Program-made: the position numbers and the translations under genes
Source: Hymenobacter sp. DG01
GTDB lineage: Bacteria; Bacteroidota; Bacteroidia; Cytophagales; Hymenobacteraceae
Length of the DNA stretch: 64,000 nucleotides
Reading direction: 5' to 3'
NCBI RefSeq assembly: GCF_006352025.1
Contig: NZ_CP040936.1
Location: 3,412,001 to 3,476,000 of the forward strand
In this document: piece by piece, positions 16,541-25,337 of the stretch
Layout of the letters: each line of letters begins with the position of its first letter
Position numbering within the stretch: the stretch's first letter is position 1
The notes under the pieces: model-generated
Told to the model about the DNA's origin: nothing
Seen by the model: the letters and a program-made list of their open reading frames with translations, nothing else
The model's database searches: none

Positions 16541-17983
16541 ATGCTACAGCTGCACAACTTCATCGGCGGAGAGTTTCTGCCCCCGGCCGCGGGCACCTAC
16601 CTGCCCGTGGTTAATCCGGCTACCGGGCAGGTGTTTGGGCAGGTGCCTGACTCTAGCCCGGCCGACATCGACCAAGCCGTGCGGGCCGCTACCGCTGCCC
16701 TGCCCGCCTGGCGCGCCCTGCCGCCCGAGGAACGGGGTAGGCGCCTGGTGAAGCTGGCTGCACTGATTGACCGGGACCTGGAGGCTCTGGCCCGGGCCGA
16801 AAGCGAGGACAACGGCAAGCCCCTGGCCCTGGCCCGCACCCTGGATATTCCGCGGGCAGCCAGCAACTTCGCTTTTTTTGGCACGGCGGCCCAGCATTTC
16901 GCTACCGAAGCTCACGTACAGGAGGGCATGGCCCTGAACTACACTGTGCGCCATCCGGTGGGCGTAGTGGCCTGCATTTCGCCCTGGAACCTGCCGCTGT
17001 ACTTGTTTACCTGGAAAATAGCGCCCGCCCTGGCGGCTGGCTGCTGCGTGGTAGCCAAACCCTCAGAAGTGACGCCCTACACGGCCTATCTGCTCAGTGA
17101 GCTAAGCCGGGAAGCGGGCCTACCTCCGGGCGTACTCAACATTGTGCACGGCACTGGGCCGGGCGCCGGGCAGGCCCTGGTAGAGCACCCGGGCATCCGG
17201 GCCATCAGCTTTACCGGTGGTACGGCAACCGGCGCCCACATAGCCCGCACGGCGGCTCCGCAGTTCAAAAAACTTTCCCTGGAGCTGGGCGGCAAGAATC
17301 CCAACCTCATCTTTGCCGACTGCGACCTGACGGAAGCCGTGCAAACCAGCATTCGGAGCAGCTTTGCCAACCAGGGCCAGATTTGCCTGTGCGGCTCGCG
17401 CATTTTCGTGGAGCGCCCCCTCTATGAAGCTTTCAAGGCGGCCTTTCTGGCCCAGGTCCGGGAGCTGACCGTGGGCGACCCGCTGGAGGCCACTACTCGG
17501 CAGGGCGCCATCGTCAGCGAAGCGCATCTGCGCAAAATTCTCTCTTACATCGAGTTGGCCCACCAGGAAGGCGGTCAGCTACTAGCCGGCGGGCGGCAGC
17601 TGCACCTGTCGGGCCGCTGCGCCGAAGGGTATTTTCTGGAGCCCACCGTGTTTGAGGGGCTGGCACCCGACTGCCGCGTAAATCAGGAAGAAATATTTGG
17701 GCCGGTGGTTACGCTCACGCCCTTTGATACTGAGGAGCAGGCAGTAACCTGGGCCAACGGCACCGAGTATGGCCTCTCAGCTACCCTCTGGACCCGCGAC
17801 CTGACGCGGGCTCACCGGGTAGCGCAGCAGCTGCAGGCGGGGGTAGTGTGGGTGAATACCTGGCTGCACCGCGACCTGCGCACCCCGTTCGGGGGCATGA
17901 AAAACTCCGGCCTGGGGCGGGAGGGTGGACTGGAAGCCCTGCGCTTCTTCACGGAAGCCCAGAATGTGTGCATAAAACTCTGA
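16541..17983 (+). CDS. Aldehyde dehydrogenase, probably 2-aminomuconate semialdehyde dehydrogenase
   Basis: NAD(P)-dependent ALDH of 480 aa. ISPWNLPLYLFTWKIAPALAAG, FTGGTATG, the general base in LELGGKNPN and the catalytic Cys in NQGQICLCGSR are all present. The C-terminal WLHRDLRTPFGGMKNSG resembles the hydroxymuconate/aminomuconate semialdehyde group rather than betaine or succinate semialdehyde enzymes. That substrate is the product of the ACMSD encoded 13.5 kb away, so the enzyme would carry on kynurenine catabolism. Assignment to ALDH is firm; the exact substrate is inferred. Confidence 0.85.
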   Translation: MLQLHNFIGGEFLPPAAGTYLPVVNPATGQVFGQVPDSSPADIDQAVRAATAALPAWRALPPEERGRRLVKLAALIDRDLEALARAESEDNGKPLALARTLDIPRAASNFAFFGTAAQHFATEAHVQEGMALNYTVRHPVGVVACISPWNLPLYLFTWKIAPALAAGCCVVAKPSEVTPYTAYLLSELSREAGLPPGVLNIVHGTGPGAGQALVEHPGIRAISFTGGTATGAHIARTAAPQFKKLSLELGGKNPNLIFADCDLTEAVQTSIRSSFANQGQICLCGSRIFVERPLYEAFKAAFLAQVRELTVGDPLEATTRQGAIVSEAHLRKILSYIELAHQEGGQLLAGGRQLHLSGRCAEGYFLEPTVFEGLAPDCRVNQEEIFGPVVTLTPFDTEEQAVTWANGTEYGLSATLWTRDLTRAHRVAQQLQAGVVWVNTWLHRDLRTPFGGMKNSGLGREGGLEALRFFTEAQNVCIKL

Positions 17984-18065
17984 GCCAGCCATTTCCGGAG
18001 GGCGCGCAACCTATTGCAACGCAAGTACTGTTCTGGTCGTATCTTCGGAGCAGATTTCCACCCCT

Positions 18066-18818
18066 ATGTCTCTCACATTGCCGGAGCCCGTTCCTCAGCT
18101 GGCTCTAGTGCTGCCCTGCTACCGCCCGCCCGGCAACTGGGCCGCCAACATTCTGGAAAGCCTGGCCCGACTCCAGGTCCTTCTGCCTGCCACAACCATT
18201 CACTTGTACGTAGTAAACGACGGGGCTGAGCCCGATGTAAGCGCCGCTGACCTGGCGCTGCTGCGCGACTCCCTGCCTTATTTCACTTACCTCTCCTACC
18301 CCACCAACCAGGGCAAAGGCCACGCCCTGCGGGCCGGGGTAGCCAAAGTGCGGGAGCCCTACTGCCTGTTTACTGATATTGATTTTCCGTATCAGGAGCA
18401 CAGCGTGGCGGCCGTGTACGAAGCCCTGACCCACGCCGACTGCGACATTGCCGTGGGCGTACGCAACGAGGCCTATTATGCCCACGTTCCGCCGGCCCGG
18501 CGCCGGGTATCGCGGCTGCTGCGGCGCGTAACCCGCCACGCCCTGCGCCTGCCCGTGGAGGATACCCAGTGCGGGCTGAAAGGCTTCAACCAGCAAGGCC
18601 GGGCCCTGTTTCTGCGCACCACCACCCGGCGCTACCTCTTTGACCTGGAGCTGCTGTTTCTGGCGGCCCGAACAGCCCGGCTGCGCATTAGCCCGGTGGC
18701 CGTAGAACTGAAGCCCAATATCGTTTTCTCGGCTCTGAACCTGCGTATTCTGCTTACGGAAAGCCTTAACCTGCTGCGGATTGTGGGTAGCCCCAGCCGC
18801 CGCCGGCCTATCCTGTAG
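18066..18818 (+). CDS. Glycosyltransferase family 2 protein
   Basis: The protein has 250 aa with GT-A start LALVLPCYRPPGNWAANIL. YVVNDGAEP and NQGKGHALRAGV (nucleotide-sugar site) follow, with FTDIDFPY as the DxD-type metal motif. EDTQCGLKGFN and LFDLELLFLA are typical of the DPM1/WcaA-like group. It has no clear transmembrane anchor. It is closest in style to the GT2 gene at 4748 and not to the two-helix pair. Its stop lies 5 bp from the stop of the convergent membrane gene, with no room for a terminator. Confidence 0.83.
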   Translation: MSLTLPEPVPQLALVLPCYRPPGNWAANILESLARLQVLLPATTIHLYVVNDGAEPDVSAADLALLRDSLPYFTYLSYPTNQGKGHALRAGVAKVREPYCLFTDIDFPYQEHSVAAVYEALTHADCDIAVGVRNEAYYAHVPPARRRVSRLLRRVTRHALRLPVEDTQCGLKGFNQQGRALFLRTTTRRYLFDLELLFLAARTARLRISPVAVELKPNIVFSALNLRILLTESLNLLRIVGSPSRRRPIL

Positions 18819-18823
18819 ATACC

Positions 18824-20713
18824 CTACCGTACTGCCCAGCTGTAAAGGCGCAACGGCCCAGCCTCGGCCAGCAGCGTCAGGGGGAGGCGGGCCGGCAGCT
18901 GGGCGCCCGCTTCAATAAGCTGCCGGGCCTGCGGGTTGGCCTGACTGGCGGCAAAGGGGTTTGACCCATCGTAGTACCGCTGGTCGAAAAGCACGAGCAC
19001 GGGTCGGCCATCAGCTTGCAGGCGCGCCTTTAGCTCCGGAGCGGGGCCGGCCGGGTCGAACAGGGTACGCAGCTGCCGTAGATGCTCGGGCGGCGTGCGC
19101 GCCATCTTGCTGGCCATCAGGGGCAGATTGGTGCGTAGGGCCAGTTGGTAGCAGCGCAGGGAATGAGCGTTTTCGTCGTCCACGGTCAGAGCCAGGTCTT
19201 CGCTTCCCACATGAAAAAAAGGTACCGGCAGAATAGCCTGGTACTGCTCGGGCCGCACGGAATAGAGCAAGTTATTGAGCTCGGGTTGCTGCTCGATGTC
19301 CGTTAGCACGTTAGGCAACAAGCTTTTGCGGTAGTGCTTGATGGTGTCGCGGGTATCTACCAGGGCCAGCACCACCAAGCCTGCCGCCAGCACCCAACGG
19401 CCCCGCCACCGGCTCTGGCTCAGCCAGAAATCCAGTCCTACCAGCACCAGCAAGTTTACGGCCCAGAAGAAAGGCCAGCTGAAGCGGGCCACTGCCCGGA
19501 AGTGCGACGCGGCAGCCGTAATCTTCTGCAGGTAGTAGAACACGCTCAGGTAGTTCTGAAACACGTATTGGTCGTCGGCCACGGTGTACTCGGTACCGAT
19601 GGAGGCCAGCAGCCCGATCAGGGCGGCGCCCAGCAGCAGCAGCAGAGGCCGGCGGGCGGGCAGGCGGCGCCAGGCCGGGGCATAGGCGCGCAGGGCCCCG
19701 CGGCGCAGCAGCCACACCAGCCCCAGCAGCAACAGGCTAAACAAAGCAAACGCCCCCAGGTAGGCCCCCGACTCGTAGCTGACCCGCGGCCGGGCTTCCA
19801 GCACAAATCGGATGCTCTCGTAGGAGTACGACTGGGTAAGGGCGGAAAGCTGCAGCTTCCAGACGGGGTAGTCGAAGCCCGTAGCCTTAGCTCGTCGCAG
19901 GGAGTAGTAAGCATCGGTCAGCCGAATCAGCAGGAAGCAGGCTGCCACCGGGCCCACCGTGAGCAGGGCTCCTACCCCCGTCAGGCGGGGGTAGCGGAGC
20001 CAGCGCCGACGCGGCAGCAGCCACCAGGCAAAAAAGCCGGCCGTCAGCAGTGCCAGCAGCATCAGGTAGTATAGGTGCACCAGCCCGGCCAGGATAAAGC
20101 CGGCCACCAGGCCCGCTACTAGGCCCCGCACCGGCTGCCCGTCCTGCACCCGCCGGTACAGGCGCATTACCCCCCAGATGGCCAGCAGTACCACCCAGCT
20201 ATAAGACAGGCTGAAGTGCCCAAGCAGCAGGCGCTCGGTTTGCGGGTTCAGCCAGGGCAGCATCAGGGCAAACAGCAGCACCAGCCCCCAGTGCCGCAGC
20301 AGCCTGTGCAGCAGCAGCACGAGCAGGCCTGTACTCAGCAGCAGGCCCAGCAGCAGCAGCCCGTGGTAGAGCTCCAGGCTGTAAGGAGTCAGGTCGGAAA
20401 TGTAGTGCGACCACACGCGCACGGTCCAGGCTAGGGGCGGAGTATTATCGGTGTAATAGAGGTAGTCCCCGAAGGGATAATTCATCATCCCGAACCAGCG
20501 CAGGCCGTTGGCCCAGGGCTGCTGCACGTAGGCCAGAAAGGTGTAGTAGTTCTTGGACCCGTCAAAGGTATCGACCAGCAGGAAGCGGCCCGGCTCGGTA
20601 AACAGGGCCCCGAAGGCCCGCAGGATCAGGGCGGTTTGCAGGATCAGGGCCAGCCCCACCAGCAGTCCACGGGAGGGCTGCCACTGCCGGACGGCAGCAA
20701 AAGAAAACGTCAT
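18824..20713 (-). CDS. Large multi-spanning membrane protein, possible GT-C transferase
   Basis: The protein has 629 aa. About eleven helices fill the first ~430 residues, and a ~200-residue hydrophilic C-terminal domain follows (from DTRDTIKHYRKSLLPNV). The first outer loop reads FLLVDTFDGSKNYYTFLAYVQQP and has an Asp pair near the membrane. MMNYPFGDYLYYTDNTPP resembles loops in uncharacterised Bacteroidota YfhO/GT-C-like proteins. The same overall plan (helices then soluble domain) is seen in the 5539-7374 protein. Function is inferred only from topology and from the surrounding glycosyltransferase genes. Confidence 0.62.
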   Translation of the reverse strand: MTFSFAAVRQWQPSRGLLVGLALILQTALILRAFGALFTEPGRFLLVDTFDGSKNYYTFLAYVQQPWANGLRWFGMMNYPFGDYLYYTDNTPPLAWTVRVWSHYISDLTPYSLELYHGLLLLGLLLSTGLLVLLLHRLLRHWGLVLLFALMLPWLNPQTERLLLGHFSLSYSWVVLLAIWGVMRLYRRVQDGQPVRGLVAGLVAGFILAGLVHLYYLMLLALLTAGFFAWWLLPRRRWLRYPRLTGVGALLTVGPVAACFLLIRLTDAYYSLRRAKATGFDYPVWKLQLSALTQSYSYESIRFVLEARPRVSYESGAYLGAFALFSLLLLGLVWLLRRGALRAYAPAWRRLPARRPLLLLLGAALIGLLASIGTEYTVADDQYVFQNYLSVFYYLQKITAAASHFRAVARFSWPFFWAVNLLVLVGLDFWLSQSRWRGRWVLAAGLVVLALVDTRDTIKHYRKSLLPNVLTDIEQQPELNNLLYSVRPEQYQAILPVPFFHVGSEDLALTVDDENAHSLRCYQLALRTNLPLMASKMARTPPEHLRQLRTLFDPAGPAPELKARLQADGRPVLVLFDQRYYDGSNPFAASQANPQARQLIEAGAQLPARLPLTLLAEAGPLRLYSWAVR

Positions 20714-20751
20714 AAATGAGTACGTCCGTGAAACGGTGCTTCTGCGGCAGC

Positions 20752-20784
20752 TACCCCGGACGCAGGTAGCCCAGCCGGGGTAGG
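20752..20784 (-). other. Inverted repeat between the deacetylase and membrane protein genes
   Basis: CTACCCCGG (20752-20760) and its exact inverse CCGGGGTAG (20776-20784) form a 9-bp stem with a 15-nt loop directly after the deacetylase stop. It lacks a T-run, so termination is doubtful. Both arms contain the heptamer CTACCCC/GGGGTAG that is common in this window. Confidence 0.45.
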
Positions 20785-20785
20785 G

Positions 20786-22087
20786 TTAGCGCGTGAGTTG
20801 GAGGCGGCAGCGGCGCCGCTGGTTTCCTACCCGCAGCTCCGCTACATATAGGCCGGCAGCCGGAAAGCGGTTCACGTCCAGCCATTGCTCGTGCCGGCCG
20901 CTTTCCTGGCGGCTGCCGTCCAGCAGCCGTACCACCTCGCGGCCCTGCATGTCCAGAATGCGCAGCCACACGTTAGCGGCCACAGGTAGCTGGTAAGCCA
21001 GCAGGCTGGACTGCGTAAAGGGGTTGGGGTAGTTGGGTTCCAGCACGAGTTTCTCAGCCAGAATGTGCGCCTCGTCGTCGGCCAGGTCAGTATCGGGCTC
21101 GGGAGCGGGAGCCAGCACCGGGCCGGAAGTGGGGTCGGAGGCAGGGTCAGGAGCGGGCAGTGCCAACACTGGGCGCGAGGGCTGCAGCATGGCGCCGGTC
21201 TGGTGCTGCACCTGGGCATACTGGTGGCCGATGAATGCCAGATGCTTTTGGTCCCAGGCACTGTACTGGCCCTGGCTGCTCATGGTCTGGCTGTAGGCCT
21301 GATACACTTGCATCTGACGCTCTTTCTGCTGGGCGTTCAGGTTTTCCGGCCGGCGCGCAACATTGTAGCCCACATACTGCACGAAGCAGCATTCCAGCTG
21401 AGCGGCGGCACTTTTCGCCAGCAGGCCAGCCATGCGGTGGTCGGCGTGGTCGCCGGGGTTCAGCTGCTCATCGGGCTGCGGGCAATGAATGGTGAGCTTG
21501 CCTTCAACGGCCTGCTGGGCCAGCAGCTCCCGGATGGTTTGGCTCAGGTCATTCCAGGAAGTGTAGGCTTTGCCGCCGCTGAGGGGGGTAATGGGGGTTC
21601 CTTTTTCGCGCAGCAGACGCAGACTTTGAAATTTGCCCCGGGGCATGCCTTTACCATCGAGGCCGCCGTCGGGTAGGTGCAGGAAGCAGGCCACCGTGTT
21701 CTTGTAGCGGTACACATCAATGGCGTGCCCGTTGATAACCAGCGTTTCGAGAGGCTTGGGGGCGCTGGGCGTGGCGCCGGGAACCTGGTCCACGGCCTGC
21801 AGTACGGAAGCCCGGTGGCCAGCCTCCCGGCTTTGCCAGTAGGCGTCGCTGGGCTCATTTGCCTGCCCACCCGTCAGGCAGATAAAAATCATGCGGCGGC
21901 GGGTGCGCTGTACTTCCTCGCAGAGGTTGCCGCCCATAAACAGTTGCCAGTCGTCAGGGTGGGCGGTAATTACGGCCGTCCAGCGGCGGGGCGGGGTGGT
22001 GGTAGCATTCTGGGCCCGTCCGGCCCAAGGCAACGCCGCGCCCACGCAAAGCAACATGAGAAAAACCCAGCGTAAACTATTCCTCAT
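20786..22087 (-). CDS. Secreted PIG-L-family deacetylase with a T9SS C-terminal sorting domain
   Basis: The protein has 433 aa. A Sec signal peptide (LMLLCVGAALPWAGRAQ) precedes a LmbE/PIG-L domain with the zinc motif AHPDDWQLFMGG and a downstream DHADHR. These enzymes remove N-acetyl groups from sugar conjugates. After a Pro/Ala/Asp-rich linker (~305-345) the last ~85 residues read LEPNYPNPFTQSS, VWLRILDMQGREV and GLYVAELRVGN. These are the landmarks of the type A T9SS sorting domain, which sends the protein across the outer membrane. An outward-facing amidohydrolase of glycans is the best reading. Confidence 0.88.
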   Translation of the reverse strand: MRNSLRWVFLMLLCVGAALPWAGRAQNATTTPPRRWTAVITAHPDDWQLFMGGNLCEEVQRTRRRMIFICLTGGQANEPSDAYWQSREAGHRASVLQAVDQVPGATPSAPKPLETLVINGHAIDVYRYKNTVACFLHLPDGGLDGKGMPRGKFQSLRLLREKGTPITPLSGGKAYTSWNDLSQTIRELLAQQAVEGKLTIHCPQPDEQLNPGDHADHRMAGLLAKSAAAQLECCFVQYVGYNVARRPENLNAQQKERQMQVYQAYSQTMSSQGQYSAWDQKHLAFIGHQYAQVQHQTGAMLQPSRPVLALPAPDPASDPTSGPVLAPAPEPDTDLADDEAHILAEKLVLEPNYPNPFTQSSLLAYQLPVAANVWLRILDMQGREVVRLLDGSRQESGRHEQWLDVNRFPAAGLYVAELRVGNQRRRCRLQLTR

Positions 22088-22121
22088 ACGGAGCGGGTAG
22101 GGGCAAGGGGAGTGTGCTTTT

Positions 22122-22129
22122 CAAAGTTA
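22122..22129 (-). promoter_or_regulatory. Putative -7 element TAACTTTG for the deacetylase gene
   Basis: Exact TAnnTTTG match on the minus strand, 35 bp upstream of the start at 22087. No TTG at standard -33 spacing is visible. The remaining spacer up to 22314 has an AT-rich patch around 22140-22190 and no gene. Confidence 0.4.
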
Positions 22130-22314
22130 AGACTCAGCAGTCAAAAATCTTGCATGCTGTCAGCAACTTGAAAATTTTATTAATCCCGTTACCTGGCCGG
22201 TTATCCTACCCCCGGCCGTCGGCCAAACCCTCTCCCTATTTCACATCTTACTATCTCACGCCCAGGCACCTAGTGCACCCGGCGTACCACCCGGCCCGGG
22301 CGTGGCAGCAGGTT

Positions 22315-23775
22315 TTAGTCCAGCCGGGCCAGAGCGGCTTCCAGGTCGGTGAGGGTGGTTTCCTGAAAGCGCAAGGTATCGGAGGGCGAGCTGGTGGTAG
22401 CCTCGCGGCGGGCCAGAAAGGGAGTCCCGTTTTCGTAGCGCAGGCCCAACACCACCACCGTGGCCCCGGTGGGGGCGCTGGCAAAGTGGTAGCCCGCGGC
22501 CTGGGGCGTACCGGCCAGCACCACGCGGCGCCCTGGCACCAGCATCCGCACGGCCGTATGCTCCCCGTCGGTGGGGGTAGCGGCGGGCACGTAGAAAGCG
22601 GCAGCAGCGCCCGCCCAGGGCTGTCCTACGGCTAGCCAGCCCAGCCGCGTGGGCTGCAGGGCATTGGGCGCGGGTGCCAGCTCCTGCTGTTGCGGCTCAG
22701 GGGACGCAGCCGCAATGGGCTCGGGCAAAGCGGCCGGATCGGGGGCAGAGGCCAGGCCAGCCTGGAAGTTAAACCGGATGGGCAGCACCATTTTCACCTT
22801 CACAAAACGCCCATCCTGCTGGCCCGGCGTCCAGCGGCCCGAGGTTTGACGGAGCACCCGCAGCACCTCCTCGTCGCAGCCGTCGCCAATGCCGCGCAAG
22901 ATGCGTGGGCTTTGCACCCGGCCGGCCTCATCAACTACAAACGAGGCAAACACCAGCCCCTGGGTCTGGCGCTCCTGGGCCTGGCGGGGGTAGCGCACCA
23001 GCCGGTTGATATCGGCTGGGCCCTGCCCGAAGCGGGGCATCTGCTGGGCGGTGGTGTACACCTGCTCCGTAGGGGCCGCAGAGGCTTCACCTTCCAGCCA
23101 GCGCACGGGCGCTGCCGAGCCGGTAGCCTGCCCGTAGAAGAGCGGATGGCTACCTCCTCGACTCCCGGCCAGTTCCAGCTGCAGGTGGCGGCCAGCGGCC
23201 AGCATCAGCTGCTGGCCGGCAGCGGTGGCCCGCACCAGTACGGCACCCGTCAGCTCCAGCGGGGCGCCGGAGAGGGTTTCCGTGAGCAGGTTGGAAAGCA
23301 GCATGTCGGAGGCGGCGTAGCACTCCTTCAGCTCTACCCACACGGTACCGGTGGCAGGGCGCTGCCGGGCATCTACCAGCGCCCCGGCCGGAATGCGCAC
23401 CACCGTACCTTCGCGCCCGCGCACTTCGGCGGCTTTGGTGGGGTCAATCTGGAAATATTCGCTGGCTTTCAGGGTCAGATCCTGGAGGCGGGCTTCGGCG
23501 GGCGGGGCATCAGAACCCACGCCGGCGGGGCGCCGGGTGCTACCCCGGTAGACCACCAAAGGCGCCAGGCGACTGGTGGGCCGCTCCAAGCGGTGCCAGT
23601 CGCGGCGCACGGAGGTGGCACCTACGGGGTTAGCTACAGAGTCAAGGGCCAGTGTATCGGCCAGGGCGGGGGCGGTAGCGGTGGGGGTAGGGCGCTGGGC
23701 AGCGCGCTCCTGCTGGCAGGCTACCAGCAGCACGCTACTCACACCCAGGTACAGAAAACGAAGCGAGGTACGCAT
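22315..23775 (-). CDS. Lipoprotein with a TonB C-terminal-like domain
   Basis: The protein has 486 aa. The signal peptide MRTSLRFLYLGVSSVLLVAC ends in a lipobox; a second in-frame ATG lies two codons upstream at 23781. A TonB_C-like domain occupies ~residues 250-335: VRYPRQAQ, FASFVVDEAGRVQSPRILRG, GCDEEVLRVL and WTPGQQDGR. It is followed by a Pro/Ala-rich linker and a ~120-residue C-terminal part. Standard TonB is anchored by an inner-membrane helix; here the anchor is a lipid and the domain is internal. The function may be structural rather than energy transduction. Confidence 0.75.
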   Translation of the reverse strand: MRTSLRFLYLGVSSVLLVACQQERAAQRPTPTATAPALADTLALDSVANPVGATSVRRDWHRLERPTSRLAPLVVYRGSTRRPAGVGSDAPPAEARLQDLTLKASEYFQIDPTKAAEVRGREGTVVRIPAGALVDARQRPATGTVWVELKECYAASDMLLSNLLTETLSGAPLELTGAVLVRATAAGQQLMLAAGRHLQLELAGSRGGSHPLFYGQATGSAAPVRWLEGEASAAPTEQVYTTAQQMPRFGQGPADINRLVRYPRQAQERQTQGLVFASFVVDEAGRVQSPRILRGIGDGCDEEVLRVLRQTSGRWTPGQQDGRFVKVKMVLPIRFNFQAGLASAPDPAALPEPIAAASPEPQQQELAPAPNALQPTRLGWLAVGQPWAGAAAAFYVPAATPTDGEHTAVRMLVPGRRVVLAGTPQAAGYHFASAPTGATVVVLGLRYENGTPFLARREATTSSPSDTLRFQETTLTDLEAALARLD

Positions 23776-23945
23776 TAACATAGGACCACTCTACGCGGGA
23801 AACACTGGATTTATTGATGTAAGGTTACATTTTTCTACTAAATACTTGAAGTGGAGCTGGTTTAGTTGAGTTTCATCTGCTACTTGCCCGCCGCGGGTCA
23901 GCTTTTGCCTCCTTCACTACCCTCTTTTCCAGCCCGTACTGCCTT

Positions 23946-24866
23946 ATGCTCGACCAGATTATTGAAGCGCGCCAGGCCGCCCTGAGTCCGGGGTTCAACG
24001 TGCGCCGGATTTTGCCCTACCGCCTGCGCCGGATGCTGGGCCCGTTCATCTTCATGGACCATGCCGGGCCGGTCAGCTTCGCCCCCGAGAAGCTGCCTGA
24101 GCTGGATGTGCTGCCGCATCCGCACATTGGCCTCTCCACGGTCAGCTACCTGTTTGGCGGGCAGGTCACGCACCGCGACAGTCTGGGCGTGGAGCAGGTT
24201 ATCCGGCCGGGCGAGGTGAACTGGATGACGGCCGGCTCGGGCATTGCCCACTCCGAGCGTTTCGAGGACCCGGCCACGCTGGCCGGTGGCGCTCTGGAAA
24301 TGATTCAGACCTGGGTAGCCCTGCCTGAAAAGGACGAGGAAAGTGCCCCGGCCTTTACCAACTACCAGCCCCAAGAGCTGCCCGTTTTCACGGAGCCCGG
24401 TGTGTGGATGCGCCTGATTGCCGGCGAGGCCTTCGGGCTGCGCAATGAGGTCCGAACCCACTCGCCCCTGTTTTACCTGCACGTAGTGCTGCAGCCCGGT
24501 GCCCGGTTTGGCCTGCCGCGCGGCTACCCTGAGCGCGGCGCCTACGTGGCGAAGGGGCTGGTGGAGGTCAGCGGCCGCCCCTATGGTCCTGGCCAGCTGC
24601 TGGTGTTCACACCCGGTATTGATCCGGTGCTGGTGGCCCGTGAGGCCAGCACGCTGATGCTGCTGGGCGGCGAGCCCCTGGGTGAGCGGTACATCTGGTG
24701 GAATTTCGTGTCGTCGCGCCGGGAGCGGATTGAACAGGCCAAGGCCGACTGGCAAGCTGGCCGCATTGCCCTACCCCCCAACGACAACGCGGAGTTTGTG
24801 CCTCTGCCCCAGGACAAGAGCCGACCAGCGGGTGGTGGCTCGCCCCCGCCACAGGCCTTGTCGTAA
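23946..24866 (+). CDS. Pirin-family protein
   Basis: Double-cupin protein of 306 aa, the pirin length. The N-terminal cupin has FIFMDHAGPV, the metal pair in HPHIGLST, and GSGIAHSE supplying the other His and Glu. The C-terminal pirin domain follows from ~residue 180 (YLHVVLQPGARF). Some pirins oxidise quercetin-like flavonoids and others act as redox-sensing partners, so the function is not fixed by sequence. It stands alone between a divergent lipoprotein gene and a small hypothetical gene. Confidence 0.92.
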   Translation: MLDQIIEARQAALSPGFNVRRILPYRLRRMLGPFIFMDHAGPVSFAPEKLPELDVLPHPHIGLSTVSYLFGGQVTHRDSLGVEQVIRPGEVNWMTAGSGIAHSERFEDPATLAGGALEMIQTWVALPEKDEESAPAFTNYQPQELPVFTEPGVWMRLIAGEAFGLRNEVRTHSPLFYLHVVLQPGARFGLPRGYPERGAYVAKGLVEVSGRPYGPGQLLVFTPGIDPVLVAREASTLMLLGGEPLGERYIWWNFVSSRRERIEQAKADWQAGRIALPPNDNAEFVPLPQDKSRPAGGGSPPPQALS

Positions 24867-24947
24867 GCAGGAGCTAACCCGCACATTCTCCACTGGTAAG
24901 CCAGCAACTACCTTTTGTCAATCAACTACTTTTATATACTAAATTAT

Positions 24948-24977
24948 TTGGATTATTAACTAATTTTATTAGCTTTG
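24948..24977 (+). promoter_or_regulatory. Full Bacteroidota promoter for the small gene at 25016
   Basis: TTG at 24948-24950 and TAGCTTTG at 24970-24977 are separated by 19 bp, which fits the known TTG-N19-21-TAnnTTTG consensus. The start codon follows 38 bp later. It is the best promoter match I found in the window and lies in an AT-rich stretch. Confidence 0.7.
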
Positions 24978-25015
24978 AAGTATTGTTCTTCCAGCCGCCC
25001 TTTCTCCTTCCGACT

Positions 25016-25276
25016 ATGAAAAACGAGCTTCAGTACGTGGTTTGCTGCCAGCTTACCCTAGCCGAGCTTAGCTGCGGTCAGGTAATGAGCACCCGGCAGG
25101 TAAAGCAGCTGGTAGCCAGTTCCACGGCCGAGCTGCCCGAGCTGTTCACCGACCTTTACGAGCAATTCCGGAGCCCCCAGCTGTTGGGGCTGCAGATTAC
25201 CTCCATCCGGTACCGCCAGCCGGCCACTCGTCGGGTTCAGGAGGAAGCCTCCGTGGAAGAGCTGCAGGAGTGCTGA
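25016..25276 (+). CDS. Small hypothetical protein
   Basis: The protein has 86 aa, reading from MKNELQYVVCCQLTLAEL, with no signal peptide or membrane helix. It is mixed helical with Cys-Cys near the N-terminus, a central LFTDLYEQFRSPQLLGLQ segment, and an acidic Glu-rich tail ending in Cys. I do not recognise a family. It is well supported as a gene by the near-perfect promoter upstream and by the terminator starting 21 bp after its stop. It is a single-gene transcript and may be regulatory or accessory; nothing in the context says which. Confidence 0.65.
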   Translation: MKNELQYVVCCQLTLAELSCGQVMSTRQVKQLVASSTAELPELFTDLYEQFRSPQLLGLQITSIRYRQPATRRVQEEASVEELQEC

Positions 25277-25296
25277 CCAGAAGACAGATACCTATA

Positions 25297-25326
25297 AAAA
25301 AAGCCCCTCCGCGGAGGGGCTTTTTT
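25297..25326. terminator. Bidirectional rho-independent terminator
   Basis: An 18-bp perfect palindrome (GCCCCTCCGCGGAGGGGC, 25303-25320) is flanked by A6 on the left and T6 on the right. It serves both the small plus-strand gene ending at 25276 and the minus-strand peptidase ending at 25338. Confidence 0.92.
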
Positions 25327-25337
25327 ATGCGGGCGGC

